Below, piece after piece: positions 1 to 44,100 of a stretch of 64,000 bases of DNA. The translations under genes were made by a program, and so were the position numbers. Every line of letters begins with the position of its first letter. Within the stretch, counting starts at the first letter, position 1. The notes beneath the pieces were generated by a model, which did not search any database, had not been told where the DNA came from, and saw nothing but the letters and a program-made list of their open reading frames with translations. Location: contig NW_004955470.1 of the NCBI RefSeq assembly GCF_000276665.1, positions 4,044,895-4,108,894 of the forward strand. The letters are read 5' to 3'. The DNA is from Chinchilla lanigera (taxonomy: Eukaryota > Chordata > Mammalia > Rodentia > Chinchillidae).

Positions 1-480
1 TCAGGAAAACAAATAGACAAATAATAGTGAGTTACAGAAAAAATGGTAGGAAATTATCAATGGTTGTTGTGCTATGCTTTGGTTTCTTCAAAGTGGTTTC
101 TAGGGAAAACAAATAGCGCTATACCTGAGTGATCAAAAAGTTTTATTCTTATGCATCCATGTTTGCAGCACCTAACGATTATAGTCATCATGGGAAGTTG
201 GTGCGTGTGCCTAACATTTCCTAATTCTGTTCTCATCCCCTTCCCCTCCCCTCTCTCTCTGTTCCCTCCAACTCCTCTTCCCTTCCCATTTGCAAAGCTC
301 CCTCCAGCCCCCATTTCCTATGGCCCATCTTTCATCGTGCTCTTTAATTTATTTGCACTTCAGATTTCTCCTATGAGAGAAACCACATGGTATTTAGCTG
401 GGTGTCTGATCTACCTCACTTAACGTTATGGTCTCCAGATATAAGACTATAAAGACGAAGATGGATGAACTTCACTGTCC
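1..480 (-). repeat. Degraded L1 3'-end fragment (antisense)
   Basis: Pyrimidine-rich stretch followed by text resembling the antisense of an L1 3' end, including gagaaaccacatggtattta and the tract before it. A second copy of the same consensus region lies at about 1290-1640 and the two can be aligned. Nothing coding. Confidence 0.4.
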
Positions 481-609
481 TGCTCACTGGCCTGTTTGAG
501 AAGTGTATCTATCTCCCCTCACTCTCCTGATGTCTTGGAAGGTTAGACAACAATTTAGTTTCGGTCCGGTGGTGTGGCACTTAGGTGTGAGTCAGGGCTG
601 CGCTGGCTT

Positions 610-1204
610 GTATTACACATCTTGGCTGGAGACTTGGTGACAGTGTTGGGTTCTTGGTCTTTCCAGTGCGGGCTTGGGCCTTCTCTCAAACTCAGTATCC
701 TCCCCTGCAGAGGAGGTGAAAATGGACCTCCCTGCCAAGTTGTTTGAAAGGTTAAAGTTGTTAAGGCAAGGACTGCGCTCCAACACCAGCAGTGAGCACT
801 TGGCCAGGTAATCTTAATTGTCAACTTACTGGATTAAGGGACTCCTGGAGAGGTGATTAGGAGGTAGAGCCTGACTGGAGGAAGCGGGTCATGGGGGCAT
901 GACCTTGGGGCTACACTGTCCCTGACCTTTTCTTCTTAGGTTCTTTTCCTGCTCTTTTCTTCCTGGCTGCCAGAACAGCTCTCCTCTGCCATGCCCTTCC
1001 GCCATGATGTTCCTGCCTTGGCACCAGCTGGCCAGGAACTGAACCCTCTGAAACTGGAAGCGCAAATAAACCTCTCTTCTCTTAACTTGCAGGGTCAGGT
1101 GTTGTGTTCCAGGGTCAGGCATTGTGCTCCAGTGACCAAAAGTTGACCGATGCAGTATTTTCATCTGCTTAGCAGGTATTACACATCTTGGCTGGAGACT
1201 TGGT
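610..1204. repeat. Perfect 29-bp direct repeats flanking an LTR-like block
   Basis: Positions 610-638 and 1176-1204 are identical over 29 bases. Between them, about 820-1100, is sequence resembling a MaLR-type solitary LTR fragment (gaggaagcgggtcatggg, ccttccgccatgatgtt and an aataaacct near its end). No viral coding sequence remains. Confidence 0.5.
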
Positions 1205-1289
1205 AATCAGCTTTCCATCACTATAACAAATATGTGATAATCATCTTATGTGAGAGAAGGTTTATTTTGGTTCACAGTTCTACATGTCC

Positions 1290-2060
1290 CAGTCCATGAT
1301 GGTTGGCCTGGTTACTTTGTGTGTTTTTCAAGTTTTTATGTTTGTGAGTACATATTTGCAGCAAATAATGACTAATGGGGAGTTGGTACAGGTACATAAT
1401 ACATCTTAATTCTTTTTCCACCCCTTTCCTTTCCCTTCCTTCCCCTGCTTCCCTCTTCCCTCCACCTCTTGCTCCCCTTCCCATTTGCAAAACATCTCTC
1501 TCCCTGCTTCGTATTATTCATCTTTTATTTTGCTCTCTACAGTTTAGGTTTCTCATATAAGAGAAACCATGTAATATTCAAACTGTGTGTCTGATTTATT
1601 TTACTTAACATCATGGTTTCAAATGCACCCATTTTCCTACAAGTGACTCAAGTTTATCCTTCTTTATGGCAGGGTAGTGCTCCGTTGTATGTAAATACCA
1701 CACTTACTTTATCCATTCATCTGTTAATGGACATGTAGGCTGCTTCCCAGATGTAGTGGTTATGAGTTATGCTGCTATAAACATGAGCAAGCATGGATCA
1801 CTGGACTATGCTGTTTTTAACTCTCTCAGGAAGATGCCTAGAAAGAATAGCTGGGTCCAGTGGAATTTCTAGCTTTAGTTCTTTGAGGAATCTCCATACT
1901 GATCTCTATAGTGGTTGTACTACCTTATATTCCCACCAACAGCATGGAAGGGCTCCTTTTTCCCCACAGCCTTGCCAGATTATTATTTGATTTCTTGATG
2001 ATAGCCATCCTTTCTGGGGTAAAAATAAATCTCATGTTGTTTGGTTCACATTTCTTTTCT
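1290..2060 (-). repeat. L1 3' fragment, antisense
   Basis: Contains ttatccattcatctgttaatgg, accttatattcccaccaac and related phrases that are the reverse complement of mammalian L1 3' sequence. Old and without open frames. It ends at an inserted SINE at about 2062. Confidence 0.65.
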
Positions 2061-2061
2061 T

Positions 2062-2196
2062 TTTCTTCTTCTTTTTTTTTTTTTTGAGGACAGGGTCTCA
2101 TTATGTAGCCCAGGCTGGCCTCAAACTTGTGGCAATGCTCCTCAGCCTCCCGAGTGTTGGGATTACAGTCTTGTGGCACCACCCCCAGCCTGGATT
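2062..2196 (-). repeat. B1-type SINE, minus strand
   Basis: Poly-T start, then gacagggtctcattatgtag, cccaggctggcctcaaac and gggattacag: a B1/7SL-derived element in reverse. Short flanking duplication ttcacatttct on both sides (about 2045 and 2194). Confidence 0.8.
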
Positions 2197-2475
2197 CACA
2201 TTTCTCTAATTACCTGGTTACTCTGATGTAGTGTCACATCAGAGTGGGGACACGTGGCAGGGCAAGGCCATTTGCTTCATGACCAGGAAGCAATGGAGAG
2301 AAAGGGGAGGGACAGGGCCTGCCACTCCCTGTGAGGACACAGCCCCCAGTGACCTGAGACCACTCACCGGGTTCCCTCTTCCCCGTAGCTCTAAACAGGG
2401 CCCAAGCCTTGACCACCAGGGTCTGAGATCCAGACACAGCAGGTCTCTGACCCGCACCTGCCCTTGTCTTTGCAG

Positions 2476-35666
<33,191 letters not shown>

Positions 35667-35840
35667 TTCTGCCTGGCCTCCTGCCTGCTGTCAGCCATCC
35701 ACCCCTGGGCTTCCCGTAGCACCGATTCTGTCTTAAAGGACATACACAAGGGATGAGGTGTATTCTGCCTATTGTGTCCACCAAGAGTAGCAGAGCTATA
35801 ATTTCCCACTGAAAATAAACACATTTTGTAGCAGACCCAC
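35667..35840 (+). terminator. FER1L5: FER1L5 3' UTR and poly(A) signal
   Basis: Short 3' UTR after the stop codon. A canonical AATAAA lies at 35814-35819, so cleavage is expected around 35830-35845. No repeat lies between stop and signal. The next canonical AATAAA on this strand is in the A-rich tail of a SINE near 36335 and is a poor alternative. Confidence 0.8.
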
Positions 35841-36232
35841 CTTGTCATTTATTTGGGGGGTTAGACGGCATGAAAAGGACTCATAGGGCCAGGGAACAAT
35901 GCCACTTGCATGTACATCCACTAGGCCTCGGGTGTCTCCCATGTGACAGGCTCTCAGCACCAGAGGAAACAGAGGGATGGTGACTGGGAGAGATGGCTCT
36001 CGTGGCTAAGTAGTGTGCCAGGGCCACACCCAGAACACCAGGGCTACAGAACCCAGATCCATGTTTGGCCCCACTCGCATGGGAAGCATTTGTTTCTAGC
36101 ACAAACAGCCAGGGCCACGGCAGGATAGAAAATGCGATGGGTGGTTTTCTTGGGCCACTCATTTTTCTAAAGAGAGCAGCCTGGTCCCCTATGCTGTGTG
36201 GGGACTCTGTTTCCCAATTCCCTGCCCTCTTT

Positions 36233-36350
36233 AAAAGGCCTCCAGGGCTGGGGATTTAGCTCAGCAGCACAGTGCCTGCCTGGCAAGCATAAGGTCGTGA
36301 GTTCAATTCCTGGTACCAAAAAATAAAAATAGTAATAAAAGACCTCCAGG
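36233..36350 (+). repeat. ID-like SINE in LMAN2L 3' UTR, opposite orientation
   Basis: Body about 36247-36336 with the full ID pattern (ctggggatttagctcagc ... tggtacc) and an A-rich tail. The flanks are near-identical: 36233-36246 and 36337-36350 differ at one base. In the LMAN2L transcript it would be present as the reverse complement. Confidence 0.85.
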
Positions 36351-37122
36351 TGCTCATGAGCTGCAGCCATGGAAGCCCCACAGTTCTGTCTCTGCCTGTG
36401 CTGTCTCATGAGCTCTTCTAGGTCCTCCACCTCACAGGCTCTCTCTTTCTCCTCTGAACTCAAAGGACAAAAGCCACCATTTCCCTCTTCACTCTCCCCG
36501 GTCCGGAGGCCAAATGCGAGGTGGCCATTTGCCCTGCAGTTCTCTGGAGCTGCTCTGCTGTCGAAGGGGGTGCTGGGAAGACGCCTGCCACCTGTGCTCA
36601 CCTTTGCGTCACACGGCAGGCCTGCACGAGGCAAGGCGGAAGGCCCTGGAAGGCAGAGGTGCACCTGCAATGGGGACCCCGCCCTCCGTGTGCAGGGAGG
36701 CCCACCCTACCCCACCACCGCATCCCAGAAGGCACAGGAAGAGCGATGGACCTGAGGTGCAAGAAAAAAGCCTGGCCTCCCCCAACCCACCCCCAAAAGG
36801 AAGGACAGAGGCAGAAGCTCGTGATTCGTTCCATCAGCCACTCTAGAATTTCCCTTCGGTTACAGAGGCCCAAGGACAGCTGTCTTCTGGGGACACCCTG
36901 GGCCAAACCACCTCCATCACAGGGCAGTCAGGTGAGCAGCATGTGACCCTCGTCAGATAAGGCAGTGGAGGAAAAGTCAACACCTAGGACAGCACTCGGG
37001 CTGTACTGCTCAGTGACAGTGAGCTCTTCCAGGTGTAAAGGAGGCTATTTTGCTCCCAGACTTACAACATGAGAACAGCAACTATTTCTTCTCTGTTAAG
37101 AAAAAGAAGACAAATGTCCTCT

Positions 37123-37807
37123 TGGGTGGGTGTGGGGTACCCGAGGCTAGGTAGTAAGAAAGCTTCCTTACACTTCCAATACTTAAAAGCAGGTTTCCCA
37201 AAATCACAATCAAGAGAACATGCAGGTAAGCAGGCTCCATCCAGCAGGTCCAGAGACACACTACAAAAGCCGCTTTCTGTGGCAAACCTAGACCTGGTCT
37301 GGCAAACCACGATCTTCTCTCCAGCTTCTCTCAACGTGCACACCGACTACCACCAAAAGTAGCATGGAGGGACCCAGGCACGCCAACACGGCCCCTGCAG
37401 ACGACAGAGCTGGAGCCTCGTACCACAGCAGGAAGCTCCAGCACCATCAGGGAGGGTCCCTGAAACCCAAGTCTGCTTGGCAACCCCTCACAGAGGCGTC
37501 CAGCTCAGGTTGCACAACAGAGATGAGAGGAGTAGAGAGGGAGGAAAGGAAGCAGGAAAGAAGCTTCCACAGATTTGCACGGGAAGCTCCTCGGTGGGCA
37601 GAGGGTTGGGCGAAGAGCAGAAACCAGTACTCGAACATCCTGAAGGTATGAGAGCAGCTTCCGTTCAGTGTGGATGTAAGAATGAGGCCGTCCCGCCTGG
37701 GCTCCCCCGGCCTGCTCTGGCATTTGGGCATCACAGCCACGCGTGTCCTCTCCATGCCTCTTCACCCCCTGGGTGGGTGAGGGGCACCCGAGGCCCGGTA
37801 GTAAGAA
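37123..37807 (-). repeat. Two copies of a 38-bp motif in LMAN2L 3' UTR
   Basis: 37123-37160 and 37770-37807 share gggtgggtg, acccgaggc and ggtagtaagaa with only about four to five differences. The sequence is not a SINE or microsatellite that I recognise. Confidence 0.6.
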
Positions 37808-38026
37808 GAAGGCCTACTTCCTGTGTGTGGGGTGTGTTGGGGGAGCCCAGGAAAGACTACAGGGGAAGGCACATCACAGTGGTGTCCTGGGCCGGAGGCA
37901 GATGTCCCTGTGGGTGACTGTGGGAAAGCAGGGTCCTTGCATTCATCCAAAGCTGCAGTGACAAAACACAGTCCCCATCCAGGCCAGTTGAGGCGATGGT
38001 CACAGAGGTGGTGGCAGCACGAAGGC

Positions 38027-38169
38027 TCAGTAGAAGCGCTTTCGACTCTGTTCCTGCCATTTGTTGTAGAGTATGATACCAATGACAATGGCAAACACAG
38101 AAAACACCAGGGAGAAGAAGACGATGAGGAAGAGGGCCAGGCCACTCAGGGGCTGCAGTGGGGCTGTCA
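38027..38169 (-). CDS. LMAN2L: LMAN2L exon 8: transmembrane helix and RKRFY tail
   Basis: Completes the split Met302 codon and encodes TAPLQPLSGLALFLIVFFSL, a long hydrophobic helix, and the short cytosolic tail NKWQEQSRKRFY followed by TGA (38029-38027). The RKR motif is known to keep VIPL in the ER, whereas VIP36 cycles through the Golgi. Confidence 0.96.
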
Positions 38170-41100
38170 CTAGGCAGCAAGAGAGAAGCAAGTCAGACCC
38201 AGAGCCTGCCTGCTAGGAAGGATCAACCACACGCTGTCCAGTGCCCCCCAACCCGTTTCTGACACCCACTTCTGGAGAGCCAGGGCTTAGCCACCCCCTT
38301 CCCTGACGTCTCAATTTAAACACGAGGCAGCCACTCACTGCTGATCTGTAGCAGGGAAAGGCGGAAAGGCAGGTGCACGCATCCCTCCTTCTTCAGAGGA
38401 CGCCTGCCTTCCACGCCGTGCCTGCTAGTCACCCTGGCCTTGGCATGGCCGCCCCTCCCCCACCACAGGGCCCTGTCCCAGGATCCCACACTCACTCTCG
38501 GGCAGCTTCATATTGTCCACCGAGGGCATGAACACGTCTCGATGCAGCTTCTCCTCCTCCGGGGTCCTCTCCACCGTCAGCTCAAACAACTTCAGGGAAA
38601 TGACGTCATGATTGTCTAGAGAGTAAGAAAAGAGTAACTCCAGCCGCCTTGGAAATAGCACTTTGGTTCACACCTCTGATCCTTGAAAAAAATAACTGCA
38701 ACCTCTCCATTTTGTCATTTCAAAATAGCTATCAGGGGAAAAAGAGAATGTGGAACAGGGTATATTTTGTATTTTTCTGGGTGCTAGATAGTTTAAAAAT
38801 GTAGACATAATCCTTACGAGAATTAAATCCTGTATCACGTGACACCTTCTAGTCCAAGACACTTGGTGACACTGCACTTCCCGTGGTGAAGATCATGCAC
38901 ACAGGAGCTCAGGGCGCCTGTTTACCAGGTTGCAGGCTGTGGCAGGTGCAGCTGCAGCATAGAAGACACTTTGCCTATTTCTTTATGGCTCTTTGGAACT
39001 GGGACCCTGGGCCTCCCTAATAATTACCGAAGAACAGATCACGGAAATACACTGGATTTCTCCTTTAAAAGTATCATTACAAATCCATGCATTTAAATAT
39101 TTTCCCTGTGCTTCAAAGCAGTGATATTTCACTGATGTTCAACTCAACTGATCTTTGTAGGTGAGAGCCTGTTGAAGGTGACTCCTGAGTCTTTTTAGAT
39201 GGGCCTGGACGCTTTTGATATTTCCTCTGGCTTTCTGGGAAAGTCCTGGCTCGTATATTTCCTGCCTGAGACCTGGCATGAACCGTATCTTGAGGAAGTT
39301 CTGCTCCTTTTAGTGGGAACTGGCAGCATGAGACCACAAATGTGTGTGCTGGGGGGGTCCTTGCTGGGGTACTGTTTATTGCCTGGGGCCAGGATTCCTG
39401 GTCACTTCTGTCATCAGGATATTATCCAGTTTTGCCCTGCTAGGGTCTTTAGCAGGTCCCAGATGGTAAACACTGTGTTCATCTGCAATTGGAAAAATGT
39501 TTTAGTTGTAGGGCTTATTTAAGCCATGGGACAAAAGAAAATCCAGGTTATTGACCCTCACAATGTAGGGCCCTCAAAGCCTGGGAGAAGCTGAGCACAG
39601 TGGTGCAAACCTGCAATTCCAGCATGAGGGGAGCCTGAAGCAGAAGGATCACAAATTTGAGCCTAATTTAGTCAATTCAGTAACTTAGTGAGAGCCAGTC
39701 TTAAAATAAAAAATAAAAAAAGGGCTAGGGATGTAGCTCTGTGTGAAGGCCCTGGGTTCAATCCCCAGTACTGGAAAAATTAACTTTTGTTTCAAAAGCA
39801 AGTTTTATCCATAATAAATTATGTTAATCAGAAGAACCCTTACCTCTTTCTTATCGCTTCCCAACAGACATTCTGACTGGGGTGAAAGCCAAGGCAGAGA
39901 ACAAGCAAACAAAGAGAAGCTATGAATCAGGCATGACAAAGAGAGAACCCAGAGGTGGCAGGAAAGCGGAGAGGTATTACTGATGTCACACAGTGAAGGA
40001 AGCCAAGGGTCAGAGCACTTGCTTAAAAGAGCAGAGGAGGGAACAGAGGGTGAAGCCCAGAACACAGCACTATATGCAGCAAAGCAGCAGATGCAACTTT
40101 GACAGGAGCAGGGTGAAGGGCAAGGCCTAGGAAGCGGGTGGATGGCTGGGAAACAAACGCCTCTGTACAAACAATGCACCCAGAAGTCTGAGCAGGAGGG
40201 GAGCCTGGGGCCAGTCAGGGGATGGCACAGTTCTGACAACAGCAGGGGCGCTGGGCACACGAGCAAGTGGAGGGCGGGGAGCCTGATGGCAGGGACAGGC
40301 AGGAAGTGCTGGCTGACAGCACCTAACACCTCCTGCGTACAACTGCACGGGAAAGCGCAGGCCTCCTGGGCCCCTGCTCCGCACAGCCCCGTCCAGCTGC
40401 CTCTCCCTCAGCGACTGACCAAGGCCAGCAACTGAGAGGAGGGGAACAAGCAAGGAGTGTGCCGGGCCGTACCCGAGAGATCGCCCGTGATGGAGGAGGT
40501 GCCGAAGTAGTATCCGCGGGGCAGCCGGACACCGGGCACCTCCAGACAGTCTCTCCACTCATGCTTGCCGTCGATGTCCATCATGATCTAGGACAGAAGG
40601 AAGAGCCAAGTCAGGCAGGCCTGGCGGGGAGGGAGCCAGCCCGGCACTCCTGGTCCCAGTGGGGCTCACCGTCAGATGCCTCTTGACGTAGCGGATCACG
40701 AGGAAGGTGTCGTAGTGGAGGTTGCGGATGATGGCCGTGCAGCCCCCCAGCTCTGTGGGCCTTCCGTCACGCTCATGGTCATAGCTGAGGGAGCCGTTGT
40801 TCACCATGACAGAGATGTAGGGGAACACCCGCTAGGACGCAGGGGGGGAGAGCGGACACAGTGAGGAAGAGCCTGCTGCAGGGCCGCAAGCAGCTAAAGG
40901 ACTCTGCAGGTTACAAGCTGAGCCCCTCACGGTGGCCCAGACGGCCACTCTGCTGCTCACCCAAAACTCCGAGTCCATGCATTGCAATGGTCACTCAGGG
41001 ATCTGGGCCCAGGAAGCCACTCAGCTTCACACTTGCCTGTGACGACCCTCCTCGTTCCTGACCTGGGCATGAAATGCCCCTGGAGACTCCGGGGTTTGCC

Positions 41101-44100
41101 TCGGCTCCTCCCGGAGAGCCCCTCTGGGAGGCCTACTCTGCCCAGTACTAGCAGGGTCCTTTTATGGCTATAAACCTACATTCAACTACTGCTTGGGGAA
41201 ACAAATCATTTACTTGGCCTCTTCCCATCTCCACTTTAGCCCCATCCTTTCCCCACAGAAGGCTGCTCTGCACATAGCCAATACTCTGAAATACCTGTTT
41301 GGGCAGGGTTATCTTTCTACTGAAGATAGCATCTCTCGATTTTAAAATCCAACCGGCATAAGGTGGATTAGGACACGGAAGGCACTGCTGACGTGGCTGC
41401 TGGAGGGGCTTCTCCAGCCAGAGTGACTATGTTCCCAGGCAAGTGCCCTTCCGGCCCACTCCTGCCTCCTCCACACATAACTCCTCTGATAAAGCTGTGA
41501 GTAAGAGGGCCAGCTGTGCCCCACAGGAGGAGAAAACAGTCTCCCACCTACTTCAGAGGCCTTCTCCCTGCAGCAGAGCTGGAGGGGCAAGCTCTTCCCA
41601 GACCTGACGAGCCAACTGTCCAGAGCAGGCCTGGCGCCAGGCAGGCAGAGGGGCAGGGAAGGAGGAAGGGAGCACGAGGCATGCCACTCTTGGGTGAGCT
41701 CCCCACTGTCCCACACTCAACATGCAGGTGGAGATGCAGTCGAGACCAGAGACCAGGCCTCCTGGGACAAGTCACAGGACTCTGAGCAGCAACAGATGTT
41801 GGGTGACAGATGGGAATAGGCACGGCCACGGTGGGTCAAGAACTGAGTACCTGAACTCCCGGAGAATATCGCCTCTTCTGGGCCTGAGAGGGTCCAGCAG
41901 GTTATTAGAAAAACAAAGGAGAGCACAGAAGACAGGAGACCAAGTCAGAAAGAAACAGCCGTGAAGAGCTAGGACCCAAGCTGCGGTGGTGGAACAAACC
42001 GACCTAAATCCCCAGACAGAACTGTAGGGTCCACAAATGGCATTCAATATGTTCTTGTCTCCCTCAAAATTACATGCAAAACCAGTGCTTGTTGCAGAAA
42101 GTCTGGGAGTGGCAGCAGATTCTCAAAGGTCCCCTAGGAAGGCCTCTCTGGGCCTGAGGGTCCTGAACATTTCAGAAGCTTCACAAAAGTGTCCCACTGG
42201 CCAGTCAGGGCCTACATATATCTCTGGCAGTCAGAGAGACAGGCAGCCCCAACTTTGTACCCACACTGCTCTTCTCTACAGCCAGAAACAAGACAAACGG
42301 CTTCTAACGTGGAGCTATCTCTTACTTGCCAGGGTATCAGGATACAGTTCTTGCCTAGAAAACAAACACCCCACTGTTTGAGGGACCATGAAATTAACTC
42401 TAATCCAAAGGGCTCATTTGCCCTCTAATTGAGCCTATGGACACCTATTCCCAAGCAACTGCTGGATCCCAACCTCTGACACGTGGGCAAGGGGAAGCTC
42501 CGTGGGAACACAGCAGCATGAAGGACTCAGAAGGCACAGAAACCCCTTGGTTCTGAGCTCCCAGCACCAAGGAAAATGACACAAGCCCAGCCCCGCCTCG
42601 GTCTGGGGCAAAGTGGGAGGAGTGTGCAGCCCTGAGCATTTCCTGCTGGCACTTCTGTTACAGGCCAGGCACTCCCAATGCTGCAGCCTGCAGCAGGCAG
42701 GCAGACAGACAGACAGACAGACAGACATCTCTTCTCCTGGAACTGACACACAGCGAGCAGGTAAACACATCCTTTCAGATAGTGATGGTACCACAATGAA
42801 TGCGTCACACGCAGTGTGACAGACTGATGAGGGAAGCCCTCCCCAGGAGGCCACATCTGAGCTGAAACTCCAGGTCTGCACAGGGGACTAAGGATGTAGC
42901 GAGGTGGCAGAGCACCAGCCCGGCACAAACAAGGCCCTGGGTTTGACCCCCAGCACCACACAAACAAAACAACCACAAAAGACAAAATGGGCAAAGTGCT
43001 TATCACAAAACTTGGCAACAGAAAGTGATGAATAAATGTTATTTAAAAAAAACAAAAGACCTGGGCCTAAAAAGCACAAGGCTGGCATATTCAAGGACTG
43101 GAAGAGCACAGGTGTCTCAGCCCAGCTAGTGAGGATGGGACTGGGTAGAGTGAGGGAGGAGCCACAGCACAGGGGCCATGGGGCCACAACAGGGGGCTGG
43201 AAAGGCCTAGAGCAGCACCCCACGGTACCCGTCCTGCACCGCTGGCAGAGTGCACACAGGACAGAAGGCAGCAGTCAGTCATCAGATCGATCTGTCACCA
43301 TCCAGTTACTCTCCCACACTATCATTTGGATACAGCGATGGGGAACCTTTTAGTGCTTTGAGTGATAACAAACAGCTGGCTGTGGCATTCATGCCATAGG
43401 TTCGCCACAGCTGGAAGGGAATTGTGAACAGGTTATTGAGCAGTTCAGAAAAATTGCTTAGAAAGCTCATAATTTCTGTGAACAACTAAAGAAGGGACAA
43501 AAAAAAAAAGAATAAAGAATGCCCTACAGGGCCCCAATGACCTCAAGATTTGCTGCATTTTTTTTTTTTTTTTCAGGACCTTGTGCTTGCCAGGCAGGCG
43601 CTTGTGCTGCTGAGTTATATCCCCAGTCCAGAATTTTTTTTTTGAGCCGGGAATTGAACTAGGGACCTTGTGCTTGCTAGGCAGGTGCTTGTGCCACTGA
43701 GCTACATCCCCAGCTGCTGCATTTTTCATCTCCACACCCTCATCAGAAATTGAAACTAGCCTGGCATGGTGGCACACACCTGTAACCCAAGCCCTTTTGG
43801 CGGGGGTGGGCAGGAGGATCACCGAGAGTTCAAGGCGTGCCTGGGCTACATGGTGTGACCCCGTCTTTAAAAAAAAAAAAAAGAAAAAAGAACAAAATAA
43901 TAAGTTGAAGCTGCAACTGCAGAGTGCCCGGGCCAGCAATCCTGAGGTTAAGGGTGTCTCACTCTTCCCAAGACTGGCGTGGCACCTGATTATGCAAGGA
44001 CAGCCGGGGGCAAAAGGGCCCCAGGAGCACTCAGGGGAGCTTCCATCTGCACACGGTGGGTGCAGAGTCTAGAAGGGGATGCAGGAGGATGTGTTTTTAA

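Larger units (their letters stand above)
35830..38026 (-). terminator. LMAN2L: LMAN2L 3' UTR and poly(A) signal
   Basis: Unspliced 3' UTR of about 2.2 kb downstream (leftward) of the LMAN2L stop. The only good signal I see is AATAAA on the minus strand at 35848-35853 (TTTATT on +), giving cleavage near 35820-35838. The interval contains an ID-like SINE in the opposite orientation (36245-36336) and two copies of a 38-bp motif (37123-37160 and 37770-37807). The extent is inferred; an earlier non-canonical site cannot be excluded. Confidence 0.65.

Noticed and set aside
1..2475. Search for the upstream C2B exons of FER1L5
   Set aside because: No stretch encodes the expected C2B strands or the GEF box next to a splice donor; the region is L1/LTR/SINE relics.
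40127..40562. Minus-strand frames of up to 143 codons near LMAN2L exon 6
   Set aside because: They overlap exon 6 out of frame or run through its intron; the real exon is 40473-40587.
42706..42727. CAGA repeats as a possible CRISPR-like or regulatory array
   Set aside because: A simple tetranucleotide microsatellite in a mammalian intron.
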